Shown: positions 45,295-57,249 of the stretch, piece by piece
Layout: each line of letters opens with the position of its first letter
Numbering within the stretch: the stretch's first letter is position 1
The notes under the pieces: model-generated
What the model saw: only the letters and a program-made list of their open reading frames with translations
The model's database searches: none
Told to the model about the DNA's origin: nothing
Position numbers and translations under genes: made by a program
Assembly: GCA_028622995.1 (NCBI GenBank)
Contig: JAJQJQ010000074.1
Span: 1-64,000, forward strand
Source of the DNA: Panagrolaimus kolymaensis
Lineage: Eukaryota; Nematoda; Chromadorea; Rhabditida; Panagrolaimidae
DNA length: 64,000 nt
Direction of reading: 5' to 3'

Positions 45295-47365
45295 CACACA
45301 TGGGCATTGGGTACCTTTGGGTACCTTTTCAGGTACCTTATAGGCAGCAGGCAGCATGAGATTTTGGAGATAGACAGCAAGCAAAACAAGAAAAAAATTA
45401 AAAAAGTTGAGAAAAAATGGTGTAAATGAGAGAAAGTAATAAAAAAAGAAAGAGGAAAGAAAAAAGAAAGGAAAAAAGTAAAAGAAAAATGAAAAGGAAG
45501 ACGGAATATAAGTTAATAATGTGCTCTTTTACCTTTATATTATTTATAGGCATGGCGCTTGCTGCCTATGATTTCTTCTTAGGCATCAATGCTGCTGTAT
45601 ATGAATATTTTTAATAGACGGCTGTTAGTGCTGTCTATGAATTAATTCAAAGACAGCAATGGTTTCTGAATTTTAACAAAATGTTAAAACGCACCATTTG
45701 CTGCCTATTAATTTATTTTAAGGCAGCCATGTTTTAGGCCTTAGAATTTATTTAAAAATTGGATTTGCTGCTGCCTTTAACTTGTTAAAAGGCAGCAATG
45801 ATTACACACGCGCTTTCATTGATAAGCAGCATTTTATTTAATCATGAAGCCAAAAATATAAACAATCTAAAACTTTTTTTGACACGTTTACGAGTAATTT
45901 CTTTGCTTTGAAGTTCGAAAAAATTTAAGTTTTTTTAAAATATTCAAGTGATTTCATTTGCTTTCATACATTAAAAGGAACTTCTTTACTTTAAGCACTC
46001 CCGCCTTTGAAATTTTTTTTCATTTTTTTCTCTCTCGAAATTTGCATTTGAAAATTTTTGCAGTATGTAAGGTAAGAGAGCAAAAATAATATTTTAGAGA
46101 AATTGATTAATTGTAAATTGCGATCCACAATTAGGTTTTAAAAAATTTACGATTTCCAAAGAATATCATAAGATGGAGGAATGCGGTTCCAAGAACTTAA
46201 AAATTTTCTTAATTTTTATTTTCTACTAATAGCATAATATATTAAAGTCGTGGTAATATCCCAATTTTTTTTCAAAAAAATAATATACAATATTTATTTA
46301 CATCTCGAAATTGTGGTACTCCAGCTTTTTGAAACGTTGCTTTTTGGATAAGGTTTTAATTAAAGAAATAATTTAAACGAAAGTTATGAAAGTTTAAAAA
46401 AGGGTTGGTGTAGTTTTGAGTACATACTCCTCCTTTTTTGGATTCGACTATATCAGTGTTAGAAGAAAATCTGAAATTTTAATAATTCTTGTAAAATTGT
46501 TCTACTTTTGAATGGTCTAAACTAAAAATGATTCTCATTTAACAGCTAAACTCCTTATTGATTAAAGTTAAATCGAAAAATGCAAATGTTAAATGAAGCA
46601 TTTATTTTTTTACTAATAAAGTAAGCTGAACAATATCTAAATTGCTAACTTTTCTTTAATATTTACGAAAACATAATTATTTTTTTTTAACAAAAAGTCT
46701 TATAATTTATTTATTGTTATTAAGAAATTCTTAAAATTTTTAAAAATACTTTATGAGCTACTATTTAACGATTTTTAAAATCGAATTGATCCTATTCGCT
46801 TTTTAATTTTCCAGATTATTGATGATTTTTCTCAATCACCGTATGTAAATTACGGCAAAGACAATACTTTTAGTTGCTTCATCAAGCTTTCCAAACTTGA
46901 TTAATATTTGTGAAAAAGAAAATTAGATCTGAATTTTTTTATCTCGAATAACTCGGACATATAATTTAAATTGAATGACTAATAGACAACTAAACCAACT
47001 TTTTAAAACCAGTTAATCACATGCTTCTGAAAACTTAAAAAAAAAAAATTAAAATTCTTTAGCTTTGCAAAGAGCTAAATGATATTAAAAAAATATTAAA
47101 TTCGTTTAACTAATCTATCTTCAGCTTTTAAAGATTATTAAGTTTGAAGTATTTTAGATGCAAAAAATGATTATAAACTTTAAAAAAAATAAAAAGTCTA
47201 GCATGCCAATTTTCGATTTTTAAAGTCGCAAAATTAGAACATTGGGGGTGAGTTAAATTGCCGAATATGAGAAAAGAAATTAAGAAAAAAGCACAGGGAG
47301 AACCCTTTGCTCATTTATAGGCAGCAAAATTTTCAAAATCTAAGGTACCTATACGCCCATGTGTG
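45295..47365. mobile_element. Non-coding TIR element, CACACATGGGC family
   Basis: The 2.07-kb element starts CACACATGGGCATTGGGTAC and ends with the complement CACACATGGGCGTATAGGTAC. It is flanked by a perfect 8-bp duplication TACACAAT at 45287-45294 and 47366-47373. No transposase is visible; a Lys/Arg-rich 62-codon frame near 45426 is low complexity. The first 550 bp are full of AGGCAGC/GCTGCCT pairs that can form serial hairpins (about 45335-45800). The same ends occur on the 251-bp element at 35969. Confidence 0.82.
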
Positions 47366-47803
47366 TACACAATCATCTAATTGCGTATTTAAAGATCACT
47401 TACTCAAAAAAAATTTCTCAAAGCAAATGATTTACAGACGCCTTTTAAGGTGTACTTAAGTGCCTCGGAGAGCGTTAAAAATAAATAACTTCAAATAATA
47501 TGGTTTAGTGTGGGATCATTTAAAAATATTATTTCTTGGCACTCATCTCTTTCTTTTCCTTTTTGCATTTTTTCTTTTTCTTTTCAACGACATCCAAGAA
47601 AATAGAAACAATGCTCTAACTTTTAGAAGAAAAAAACAACAACAGATAAGTCCAATTTTATTTTATTTTGTGGTTAATTATAAACAAAAAATTGAACTTT
47701 TCTCGCTAATTTTTGTTTTCGTCATGGAAAAACACGTTTCAAAAAAAGAAGTAAAAATTTTTTAAGCTTTTGGTAAAACAAAAAAGCCACTATTTTTTTA
47801 TAG

Positions 47804-48650
47804 ATGTCTTTACCAGAATTACTTATCTCAAACGATCTAAACAGATTTGTTTATGCTGGACATTGTAAAATCAAAATCAATCAAGTTTCCAAACTTTTAG
47901 TTATTGAACCTTTGGATAAAAGTAAGGAATATTATTTTATCCAATTATTTCTAGTAAAATATTTTATTTTCAGATTTTAGATTACTTTCAGCATCTTTCG
48001 ATTGGGAATACATTCAAAAAGAGGTAAAGTTATTTGAATATTAAATAAAGTAAAGCTAAAAACATTAAAATTAAGAATATAATATTTGCATTTGGGCTCC
48101 AAGAAAACCAAAAGTTCATACTTGTTGTAAAAAATGGATCAATTTCAACAAAAATTATCCAATGTATTAATAAAAATAAAGTGAGTTGACGAATTAAATC
48201 TTTTATTTTATTTTCTTAATTATTTTACTTTTTAGAGCGACCTCATGAAAGTTGACCAAATATTTCTGCAAAAACCATTAGAACAAAAGTTTTTGTTACC
48301 AACAATTCAACAAGTAAAAGTCACGGAAGGCGACGATAATTTGAAATTAAAAGAATTAGTTTATAAAATTATTAATTTATCAGAAGAAAGTGATAAACAA
48401 AAATATTTAACGATGTTAAAAGTAACCGCCAATGTGGCGAAAAAACAATTAGACCAAGAAATGGCTGAAAATCATAGGTATAAACTTTGAATTTATCTAT
48501 GTAAGAATAAATTGGAATCTAAGAATTTTTTTCAGTGGACATAATTTAAGAAAACGAAAATTAAATCCACTCGAAAACAATATCGGAACTTCCGAATTTT
48601 CGAGCAATGATGCCAAAGAAATGAAACTAAGCAGCCCAAAACAGAAGTAA
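47804..48650 (+). CDS. Five-exon gene, unknown product
   Basis: Exons are 47804-47921, 47974-48023, 48076-48180, 48236-48477 and 48536-48650. Phases match throughout and give 209 residues. Exon 3 begins after a weak acceptor (TTAAG), the least certain junction. The N-terminal half has alternating short strands (HCKIKINQVSKLLVIEPLD, KFILVVKNGS), then a Leu/Lys-rich helical part (KLKELVYKIINLSEESDKQK), then a basic, Ser-rich tail with LRKRK that could serve as a nuclear localisation signal. No signal peptide or membrane segment. I do not recognise the family. TTTTTATAG directly before the ATG would suit trans-splicing. Confidence 0.65.
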
Positions 48651-48679
48651 AAGCTTTTAATTACTTTTGGTCGCCTTTT

Positions 48680-49558
48680 CACGAGCCGACAGATAAAAAA
48701 AAACGGCATTTTGCTTGTTTCAATGAAAATAAAAAAGTTGGTCGTTGGTTGTCGCAATGCCAAAAACCAAAGGAAAAGCAATTTTTTGGTAAAAAATGGC
48801 TGTTTTTTTGCATATTAAATTGTGATTAATTATGGATATTCAATTGAAAAATATTGAAACTTGTGCAGAATATAGATTCACTTATCCCCTACAACATGGC
48901 GTAATCAGATTTTCATAATCCCATCCTAGAGCCGAAATCCTGACGTCAAAGTTTTGAGCATTTTGGTCATCTTTCCATTAGAAAAAGTGATTTCTTTTGC
49001 AACTTTTTTAGAAACAATTTTGGCTAAATTCATTAAGTTTGATTCGTTAATCTCATATTTCCCTCAAATATACAATCGAATCTTGCCTACAAACTGGTGT
49101 AGTCAGATTTTTATAAGCCAATCGTTGGGCCAAAATCCTGACGTCAAAGTTTTTGGCATGCATGGTAAAATAGCTTTTCATTTGTAAAAAGAATGAGAAA
49201 GTGCTATTTTCTTCAAGGAAACAATCAAAGTTGTAATTCAAAAGTTCCTTAGAATAATTTTTTACATATATGGGCCTCTATAAAATTAATTTTTTAAAGA
49301 TCTGGTATTTTTGACCAAAAAATTGAAAAGTTTATTTTTTTAATTTTATAGAAGCAATTATATGTAAAAAATTATTTTAAGAAACTTTTGAATTATCACA
49401 TTTAGATTTTATTTATACAAAAAAATACTTTTCGTTAAAAAACAAAATTTTCAAACATAATAAAAAAAAATTTCACTCGAAGCAAGCGCAACAAAACGCC
49501 AAAAAATTGTCATTCGCAACAAGCAAAATGCCGTTTTTTTTTTATCTGTCGGCTCGTG
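48680..49558. mobile_element. Long-TIR element between two genes
   Basis: Inverted ends of about 40 bp begin CACGAGCCGACAGATAAAAA and continue CGGCATTTTGCTTGTT; they match except for homopolymer length and a base or two. The 879 bp between carry no transposase. Inside are a diverged direct duplication (both units with AATCCTGACGTCAAAGTTTT, near 48939 and 49134) and a hairpin at 49234-49395. Flanks CGCCTTTT and CGTTTGTT match at only 5 of 8, so the target duplication is unproven. Confidence 0.7.
49234..49395. repeat. Long imperfect hairpin inside the TIR element
   Basis: The arms start TAATTCAAAAGTTCCTTAG and end with the near-complement CTTAA-GAAACTTTTGAATTA. The stem is about 60 bp with mismatches. 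Possibly a nested MITE. Confidence 0.7.
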
Positions 49559-49606
49559 CGTTTGTTGCATTTTGTGAATTAAAAAAACTTTTTTAGGCGT
49601 CAACTA

Positions 49607-51634
49607 ATGACTTTGAACAGCACTTCACTTATATCTTACAATTTCCAATTTTTCTCTTTTAATGGAAAAGCCAAACATATTTTGTTTATCTTCGATTCAA
49701 GTGAAAAAACAAGATATCGTGAATATATTTGGAAAGGTCGTTACGCTTGTCGAAAATGTCATGCAAAAAATCACCATATTTCTGCTAAAATTTTAAAAGA
49801 TATAAATGGCGTTGAGTATGCAGAAATCCAAAATAAGACCCATGTCTGTGAACTTCAAGAATTTGATGCTGAAAAATTTAATGCATTAGTATTAAAAAAG
49901 CCTGATTATGAATTACTTGAGGGTTGCGTTCACGGAATTAAAAGAAAAAGATTATTTATTAAAGATTCAATTAATCCAAAAATGGGTTATGAATATTATT
50001 GGTCAGAATCGCAAAAAATATTTAATTGTTGCGAATGTTACAATGAAAAAAAGAAAAAAATATCTGCGAAAATATTTAACCTCGGATCCAGCGATGAGTA
50101 TGTAGAAGTATCAAAAAATCCACATGTTTGTAGTACACTTCGAGAATTGGCAGATTCTACAATTTCAATTTTCCAAAATAAAGAAAGCATTAAAATTTTT
50201 GATTTTGAATTTGAAACAACGATGAAAGATGGCGTCGAACGAAAAAGCTTGGTTACTTTTGATCCAGCAAATCGAGATGTTTGTTTTAAATATAATCAAA
50301 GAATATATGGCCCTGGATATCAGTGTTTAAGATGCCGCGATAATAAACAGTGCACAATTGCAAAAATTATTGAAGATGAAAATGAAAGAAACTATATTTT
50401 GTTAAGTAACGAACATATTTGCGTTCCTTTTCCTTATGGTGGCCCTACACACAAAGATATCATTGTTGATGCAGCTAATTTTGAACATTTTATTCTACCA
50501 AATGGGAAAGAAATAATCTTTATTTTTGATTCTGAAAATAAAAGCCTTGGATATGAATTTGTTAAACGTGAAAACAAATTTGTTGCAGAAAATTATTTTC
50601 AATGCGTATGTGGCAAAAATTGTGATTTTTATGCTAAATTATGCCGCAAAGAAAATGGCGAATACTTCACTAAAATTAAAGATAAAAGACATGTGTGTGA
50701 ACTTCGAAAATATGACAAAGAAATACTTCAAGGAAAATATTTGTATGCAACCAATTTTCAATTTTTTCGGAATAACCAAACTCAATTATTAAAATTACTT
50801 ATTTTTTGTGATGAAAACGAAAATCTATGCTACGATTATAGTTTTTCAAATCAAGTCCAACATTTTTTCTGTTTTAAATGCAAAGAATTGAAAACTCATG
50901 TTAGTGCCAAAGTTTTTCAAAATTCAGACGGAAATGAATATTTGCGACTTGGTCAAAATAAACATGTTTGTAAAAAGCTTGTTTTTTCAACCCTCAAACT
51001 GAATGGCTTTAATTTAATTGAGCATAGTGGACTAGGAATTGAAAAGAAAAAAGTTGTAGAAATTGATGAAAATAAAATTATTAATGAAGGTGGATTTGAA
51101 CTTCAAAGTAGCAAAACTGGCATTTCAGAACAAAAATTAATTATTTTTTGCAATTTTGAAAAGACTTTGTGTTATGAATACAATTTTTTCACAGGTGCTA
51201 ATTTTTTTGCTTGCAAAGGATGTGAAAGATGTGGCAATAAAAATGTTAGCGCTAAAATTCATTTTGATACAAATGGAAATCGTTTCCTTGAACTTGGAAA
51301 CAATGAACATAACTGTGAACCGATTTTATATAAACCTGAAAAAGCACTTATTAAATCATCCGATTACATTATTTTTAACCGTGAAAAGAAGGATGCTTCC
51401 ACAAAAATAATTATATTTACTTCTGAAGATAAAAAACTTTGTTATACTTATTCTTTCGATAAAAGGTATAATAAATTTCGTTGTGTTGCTTGCTATAATC
51501 ATATTCCGAAAAAATGGATTACCGTCAAAGTTGTCGAAAATCAAAGTTGCGAGGAATATATTCGTCTAAGTCAAATGGATCATGTTTGTATTCCCAAAGA
51601 ATATAATTCAATTAGCGAAAATTTGCAAGCGTGA
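49607..51634 (+). CDS. FLYWCH-like zinc-finger protein, seven repeats
   Basis: One exon of 675 residues from the ATG at 49607. Seven diverged repeats of about 90-95 residues fill the protein. Each has an aromatic-rich start (FxFF, then a LIIFxDxExxxCYxY-type segment), a C-x2-C pair, a (S/T)AKI strand, a G-x-EY segment and an H-(V/I)-C ending, for example ACRKCH...NKTHVC, CFKCKE...NKHVC and CVACYN...MDHVC. The C2-HC spacing and aromatic pattern resemble FLYWCH fingers of nematodes and of Mutator-like transposases. No transposase domain follows. Likely a nuclear DNA-binding protein. The sixth unit reads EHNC. A TTTTTTAG acceptor 10 bp before the ATG suggests an upstream exon or trans-splicing. 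Confidence 0.7.
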   Translation: MTLNSTSLISYNFQFFSFNGKAKHILFIFDSSEKTRYREYIWKGRYACRKCHAKNHHISAKILKDINGVEYAEIQNKTHVCELQEFDAEKFNALVLKKPDYELLEGCVHGIKRKRLFIKDSINPKMGYEYYWSESQKIFNCCECYNEKKKKISAKIFNLGSSDEYVEVSKNPHVCSTLRELADSTISIFQNKESIKIFDFEFETTMKDGVERKSLVTFDPANRDVCFKYNQRIYGPGYQCLRCRDNKQCTIAKIIEDENERNYILLSNEHICVPFPYGGPTHKDIIVDAANFEHFILPNGKEIIFIFDSENKSLGYEFVKRENKFVAENYFQCVCGKNCDFYAKLCRKENGEYFTKIKDKRHVCELRKYDKEILQGKYLYATNFQFFRNNQTQLLKLLIFCDENENLCYDYSFSNQVQHFFCFKCKELKTHVSAKVFQNSDGNEYLRLGQNKHVCKKLVFSTLKLNGFNLIEHSGLGIEKKKVVEIDENKIINEGGFELQSSKTGISEQKLIIFCNFEKTLCYEYNFFTGANFFACKGCERCGNKNVSAKIHFDTNGNRFLELGNNEHNCEPILYKPEKALIKSSDYIIFNREKKDASTKIIIFTSEDKKLCYTYSFDKRYNKFRCVACYNHIPKKWITVKVVENQSCEEYIRLSQMDHVCIPKEYNSISENLQA

Positions 51635-52480
51635 TGATAACGATGAAAGCAGCTGCTTCGCATTAACAAATACAAGTTTTTTTGCAATTCATTATAATTT
51701 TAATTTTATATGTTTTATTATTATTTGCTTTAATAAAATTAAAAAAAGCTTTTTATTTAACGCTTAACACGAACTGAGATAATAATCGATTAAAATCTTA
51801 TGTCTCAAGAAAGGAAAAGCAAAACAAATATTTTTTCTACAATTTAAAAGACAAAAGATATTTTTTTGTGTAGCAAAATTAAGATAAAAAAAATAAGATT
51901 AATTAATTATCCAAATCAAAGCTTTTTTGATTCTTACAAGTTTCGATTCTTTACACTCATGAAAAGTGTATTACAACGCAAAATTTTAAATAAAAAGAAT
52001 TCTATAAAAAGACATTTTAGATGCAAGCGCACTTTAAAATTTTTTTAAACATTTTACAATTCCGTCTAATAACCCTATTTTTATGTTCCACAAATCATAT
52101 TTTTGTTCATCGTATTTTTTGTGAATAAGATACTGATTACGCTGCATTGTTGTTATATCATTTTGATACAAATTTGTTTAAAATAATTTTTTCCAAGATG
52201 ATGCAAACTTTTCAAAAATTAGGCGTTTTTTATAATGGCCTTAATCATTTTGGGTATTCGAGAACAAACAAACTTAAAATTAGAGCAAATGCAAAAAAAG
52301 TGTAGTTGTCGTTCTTTTTGAAATACACAAAACAGATAAAATAAAGCACACTTTTATTTGTAGCATAAATTACCTTCTTACAGTTTTTTCCATGTTTTAT
52401 TTTTTATTTTTCAGAGGTCAGAATTAATTACCTCAATTTTTTTATGACTTGGCTGAAAAAAGAATCCGAATAGACACGAC
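51635..52480. other. Intergenic, AT-rich
   Basis: No gene seen. Confidence 0.4.
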
Positions 52481-52818
52481 CAGGAAACAGAAAGAGGCAA
52501 AAAAAGACGCATCGACGCATTTTATTTTTTCTCTTGCGTCCGATTTTCAAATTGCGACGCAAAAATAACGTTGAATTTCATTTTGCCAAACGCATTATTG
52601 CTTTGAAATTTTCTACAAAATTCTTCGAAATGTTTCGAAACCACCATTCTTCAATGAAAAATCAGTCTTTTGGCAAAACTGTATCCCACAAAAAAAATGC
52701 GTCGCGTTTTCATTTTTGGACGCAAAAAAAAATGCGTCCTGCGGCCGCGTCGGACTCTTTTTTCTTTTTCGTTTGCGTCGTTGCGTCCGCGTCCAACCAC
52801 AACTCTTTCTTCTTCCTG
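52481..52818. mobile_element. hAT-like MITE
   Basis: Ends are CAGGAAACAGAAAGAG and (complement) CAGGAAGAAGAAAGAG, 14 of 16 matching. They are flanked by a perfect 8-bp duplication GACACGAC at 52473-52480 and 52819-52826. The 338-bp body has many GACGCA/TGCGTC motifs and no protein gene; three overlapping short frames are incidental. Confidence 0.8.
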
Positions 52819-53025
52819 GACACGACACATGATGGTTTTTAATTTATTTAGTTTTTTTTGTTGGTAAACCTTATTCTGCAGATGTTGTAAATCTTTTTTA
52901 TATCATTATTATTTTCTTAGCAGCTTTAAAAGCGGAGTTTTTATTTATTTATTAAGCAGGTGTGATATTCCTTTTCAATCTATACTGTAAAAATCTAACC
53001 ATTTGGTCTCATAAATTTAAAAGGT

Positions 53026-53035
53026 TATATAAAGG
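53026..53035 (+). promoter_or_regulatory. TATA-like box of Srg-like gene 1
   Basis: TATATAAAGG, 117 bp before the ATG. Confidence 0.4.
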
Positions 53036-53142
53036 CGGCATATGTTTTATAAAATTACATTTTATTGCATTAAGTTTTCGTTTATTAAAGTCAGTGTCAA
53101 TAAAATAAATCATCAAAAGAGTCTAAAAATTTCTTTTGAAAA

Positions 53143-54662
53143 ATGAAAGTAGGAATAGCTGAAATTTGCATGTTTACTGTTGATGGAATTATTTGTTCAT
53201 TTTTGCTTTCATTGATAATTGTGTTTATTGCAAAAATTAAAACTGATCTCAACAGCGCTTTTTATCATTGTTTATTAGCTGTTTTAATATCAGATTTCTT
53301 ATTTTCGTCTGTTCATGTAAGTAATATAATAAAATATCCTGGTGATTAGTCTTATATTTTTAATTGTATTTATATTTTTGAAAGCTTTATTAACATTTAA
53401 ATTTAAAAAAATTAAAAAAATTCTTGTAGAAAAAAACTATTAATTTAGCATCGTTAAATGACATTATAAATTGTTTTCAAATGAATTTAAATGACAGCTA
53501 AACTTATTCTATTTTTGTTTTAGCATTAATTTCAATTTCAATATTATTTTTAGATGACATTTTTTCGTAAAATCCCTCGATATGGGCTTTTCGTAGATTT
53601 TTATAAAGCCAATCAATGGCTTGGTTCAGCTGCGTATGCTGGAACCTCGCTTTTCACCATCACTCAATATCTTGGCCAAACTCTAATTTCCTTAAATCGG
53701 TTCACAGCATTATGGATGCCATTTAGTCATAAACGAGTAAGTGGTTTTATGCAAATTATAGTGTCAGAGAATGACCCTTTTAGATTTGGAAATCAAAATG
53801 GTATGTCCCAATTTTGGCTTTAGTTCCAATATTATCAATTTCGTATCGATTTACGGCTCCTGGGGTGTATAAATTTACGGATGATGGAAATGTTGAAATT
53901 GCTTATGCCGATAAGGTTTTTGAAAAAGATGTTATTATGGTTTTAAATTATATTTATGGCTCAAATATGGCAATTTCTGCTTTATTAAATTTTCTCTCGG
54001 TCGTTAAATTTTTCAAAATACGTCATTCAACTGTTATAACACAAAATGATACAAGCGTTCAACTTTTAAGTAAGTTTGTTTTTGAGTATAATAAAAAATC
54101 TTATTTTTTGTTTTGAAAATAAAGCTCAATTTTGTGATCTAAAATTTGAAGATTTAATGCAAAAATTATACAACAACAGTTTTAAAAAAATTTTTTATTT
54201 TGTTTGTTTATTATTTTTTTCGGTGTCTGCCTTTTTAAAATAATAATTGTGACTGACTTATATTTTTGCTACAAATTAAAATAATATATTTTCTGATTAT
54301 CACTACTTTTTTAGTATATTCCTTAATTTTATTAGGCATCCAAATTGTACGATTTAGTTACAGTTACGCCAGATCTTTGTTTCTTGGAAATCATGTGATG
54401 CTTGCAATTTTAGAAGCAATTCTACAATATATTGTAGAAGTTCATGCTGCGGTTGCATTTGTGGCTATTATGATTTTAAGGTGAGCTAACTTCGAAATTT
54501 ATCAAAAATTTAATAAAGCTTAGTATTTTTTTTAGTTCTGTAACAAGGAAATGCTATTTCAATTTTTATTTTTCATGTTTTAAAAATTCGTGTTTAAGTT
54601 GGAAAGGAAAACCTCGGATTTTAGAAACAACCGTAAGTACCAGAGTTATGCCAGCTGCTTAA
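53143..54662 (+). CDS. Srg-like serpentine chemoreceptor 1
   Basis: Five exons, 53143-53316, 53554-53736, 53784-54069, 54315-54480 and 54536-54662, join with matching phases to 311 residues, the usual Srg size. Exon 1 covers TM1-2, with short TDLNSAFYHCLLAVLISDFLF. Exon 2 covers TM3 and ends SLNRFTALWMPFSHKR, continuing into exon 3 as IWKSKWYVP. The NRFxxxxxPxxHxxIW signature is typical of the Srg class. Exon 3 carries the loop YADKVFEKDVI and TM5. Exon 4 covers TM6-7 and exon 5 the cytoplasmic tail, ending VMPAA. Likely a chemosensory receptor. A tandem paralog follows at 55579. Confidence 0.85.
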
Positions 54663-55578
54663 AATTTTCATTTTTGTATAACAATATCTTATTTTGATAT
54701 TATTTTTCCTTTCAAGGCTTTTTTCCGATTTTATAATTCTCAAAAAAAACTTTGTAGTTTTGTAAGATTTTCTTATTTTGAGTTTCAAACTTGTTTTTTG
54801 TTTTGTTTGTTTTTTAGATTAAAAATAATAAATCGAAATTCATAATATTTCAATCGTCCAACAAATTTATACTACAAGAGCAAAACTAAAAAATAAAGAC
54901 AAACAGAGAAGAAGAAGAAAATAGTCACATGTAAGCTTTTAATAGTTTTTGTCCATTTATTATTTTAATATTTTTAATTATCCGTTAAAAGTTTTTAAAT
55001 TTACATCCCTTATTTTTGATGATTTTTTGTTACGCTTTTTTTTAATACAAATTATAGACTATGTTAAAAATTTAATTGACGCCTTCCTAAAAAGTGAGAT
55101 TTTATGGACCCCGCTTTGAGTAGGCTTAAATACTTATCTTCAAAAAATAAAAATAAAAACATTTTACAACGCCCAATAATTTTTATTTTATTTCTAAAGT
55201 TACTTTCTTTGTTTGTTGATGGTGTGTGTCGCCTGCCTACAAGGCATCAAATTTTAATTACTTTTTATTATTCTTTTCAAGCTTAAAAATCAAAAAATTT
55301 GAAGTAGCAAATGTCCTTATTTTTTTAAACATGCAAGATAGACTTATCTAAAATTTCGTGGGCATTTAATTCGAAGCTATAATTTCCTTTTTTTTCTATG
55401 TAAAAATAATTATGGTAGAAAAAAAATTATATTTATCAAGATACTCCACCTCTGAAATTTTTTATAAACAGCACTATTTCTTTTGTTACATTTTGTTCAT
55501 TCAAAATATTGTTTGTTAATTAAATTTGTTTATTAAATATTTATTATTAATAAACCAAGTCAAAAAAATTAAAAAAAT
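54663..55578. other. Spacer between tandem Srg genes
   Basis: No gene. A 60-codon frame at 55104 lacks support. Confidence 0.45.
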
Positions 55579-56853
55579 ATGAAAGTAGGAATTGGTGAAA
55601 TTTGCATGTTCACTGTTGATGGAATTATTTGTTCTTTTTTGCTTTCATTAATTATTGTGTTTATTGCTAAAATCAAAACCGATCTCAACAGCGCTTTTTA
55701 TCATTGTTTATTAGCAGTTTTGATAGCGGATTTTTTGTTTTCGGCTGTTGATGTAAGTCATTACTTTCTTTAATTTAAAAATTAGCATCGTAAAAAAATA
55801 AGAAGACTTTTTTAGATGACTTTTTTTGTTAAAATTCCTCGATATGGACTTTTCACAGATTTTTATAAAGCTAATCAATGGCTTGGATCAGCTGCGTTTG
55901 ATGGAACCTCACTTTTCACAATAACCCAGTATCTTGGACAAACATTAATTTCGCTTAACCGTTTCACAGCACTTTGGTTGCCATTTAAACATAAACGGGT
56001 ATGTTTTATTCAAATTTTTGGTTTTAGACTACAAAAAATTTTAGATTTGCAAATCAAAATGGTATGTTCCAATTTTGGCTTTAGTACCAATATTATCAAT
56101 ATCGTATCGATTTACGGCACCCGGGGTTTATAAATTTACGGATGATGGAAATGTTGAAATTGGATATGCGGATAAAGAATTTGAAAAAGGTGTTATCCTG
56201 GTTACAAATAACATTTATGCCTCAAATATGGCAATTTCGGCTGTGTTAAACTGTCTTTCGGTTATTAAGTACTTTAAAATAAGAAACTCCTCTGCTATAT
56301 CCCAAACTGATACTAGTGTTCATCTTTTAAGTAAGCTTGTTTTTTCGAACTATATTTTTAAAATTAAGTTACCATTTAATTCAAAAAATAAGCATAATAA
56401 TAAACAGCATTAAAGAGATATCGAACAATGCTAATACAATATTATAGCCCTATTTCACATTTCTTCTCCAAATAAATATTCTTTTATTTTATCATATAAT
56501 ATATTTTAGTTTACTCTCTTATTTTACTTGGCATTCAAATCGTTCGATTTAGTTACGGTTACTTGCGATTTTTATTCGTGGATAATTATGTCATTGTTGC
56601 AATTCTTGAAGCCACTTTACAATATATCGTTGAAGTTCATGCAACCATTGCATTTGTGGCTATTATGATTTTGAGGTAAACATATTTTTGAAGTTTATTA
56701 AAAACTTAATAAAACTGTTCATTTTTCAGTTCTGTAACACGAAAATGTTATTTTAATTTTTATTTTTCATGCTTCAAAAGTTCATGTTTAAGTTGGAAAG
56801 GTAAACCTCGGATGTTTGAAGTAACTATAAGTACCAGAGTTATGCCAGCTTAA
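55579..56853 (+). CDS. Srg-like serpentine chemoreceptor 2
   Basis: Tandem paralog of the gene at 53143 with the same five-exon structure: 55579-55752, 55816-55998, 56045-56330, 56510-56675 and 56730-56853, for 310 residues. The first four exons have exactly the same lengths as in gene 1. Exon 2 ends RFTALWLPFKHKR, but exon 3 opens IC where gene 1 has the Srg-typical IW, a Trp-to-Cys change. The tail ends STRVMPA. Introns are mostly shorter than in gene 1. Confidence 0.85.
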
Positions 56854-57249
56854 AGAATTCATATTTGTAAAAGAGTATCTTTTAATTATTTCGTTTTTTT
56901 CGCTTCAATACATTTTATCTGAATTAAGAATCTTTTAAAAAACAATGCTGTTTTAAAAAAAGTTGTTATATTGATTGAATTTCCAAACTTGTTTTTATTT
57001 ATCGAAAATAATAAATATATTTACAATCTTCTCCAACGCTCAAAAGCTCCACTTTCTCGCAAAACTTGTTAGTTAAAAAGAGATTTATTTATTTGCATGT
57101 TTGGCAAGTTAAAGAATTACAAAAAACATAATTATTGATTTGTTAAAAAGCTGCACCCACACTATCTTACAACTTCTTTAAAACATCAATACTAAAATTA
57201 TCCCTGAATTAAATGATACTCATTTTTGTTAGAAAAAATCTTTAAATAA

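Noticed and set aside
45426..45614. Lys/Arg-rich 62-codon frame
   Set aside because: A-rich low complexity inside a non-coding transposable element.
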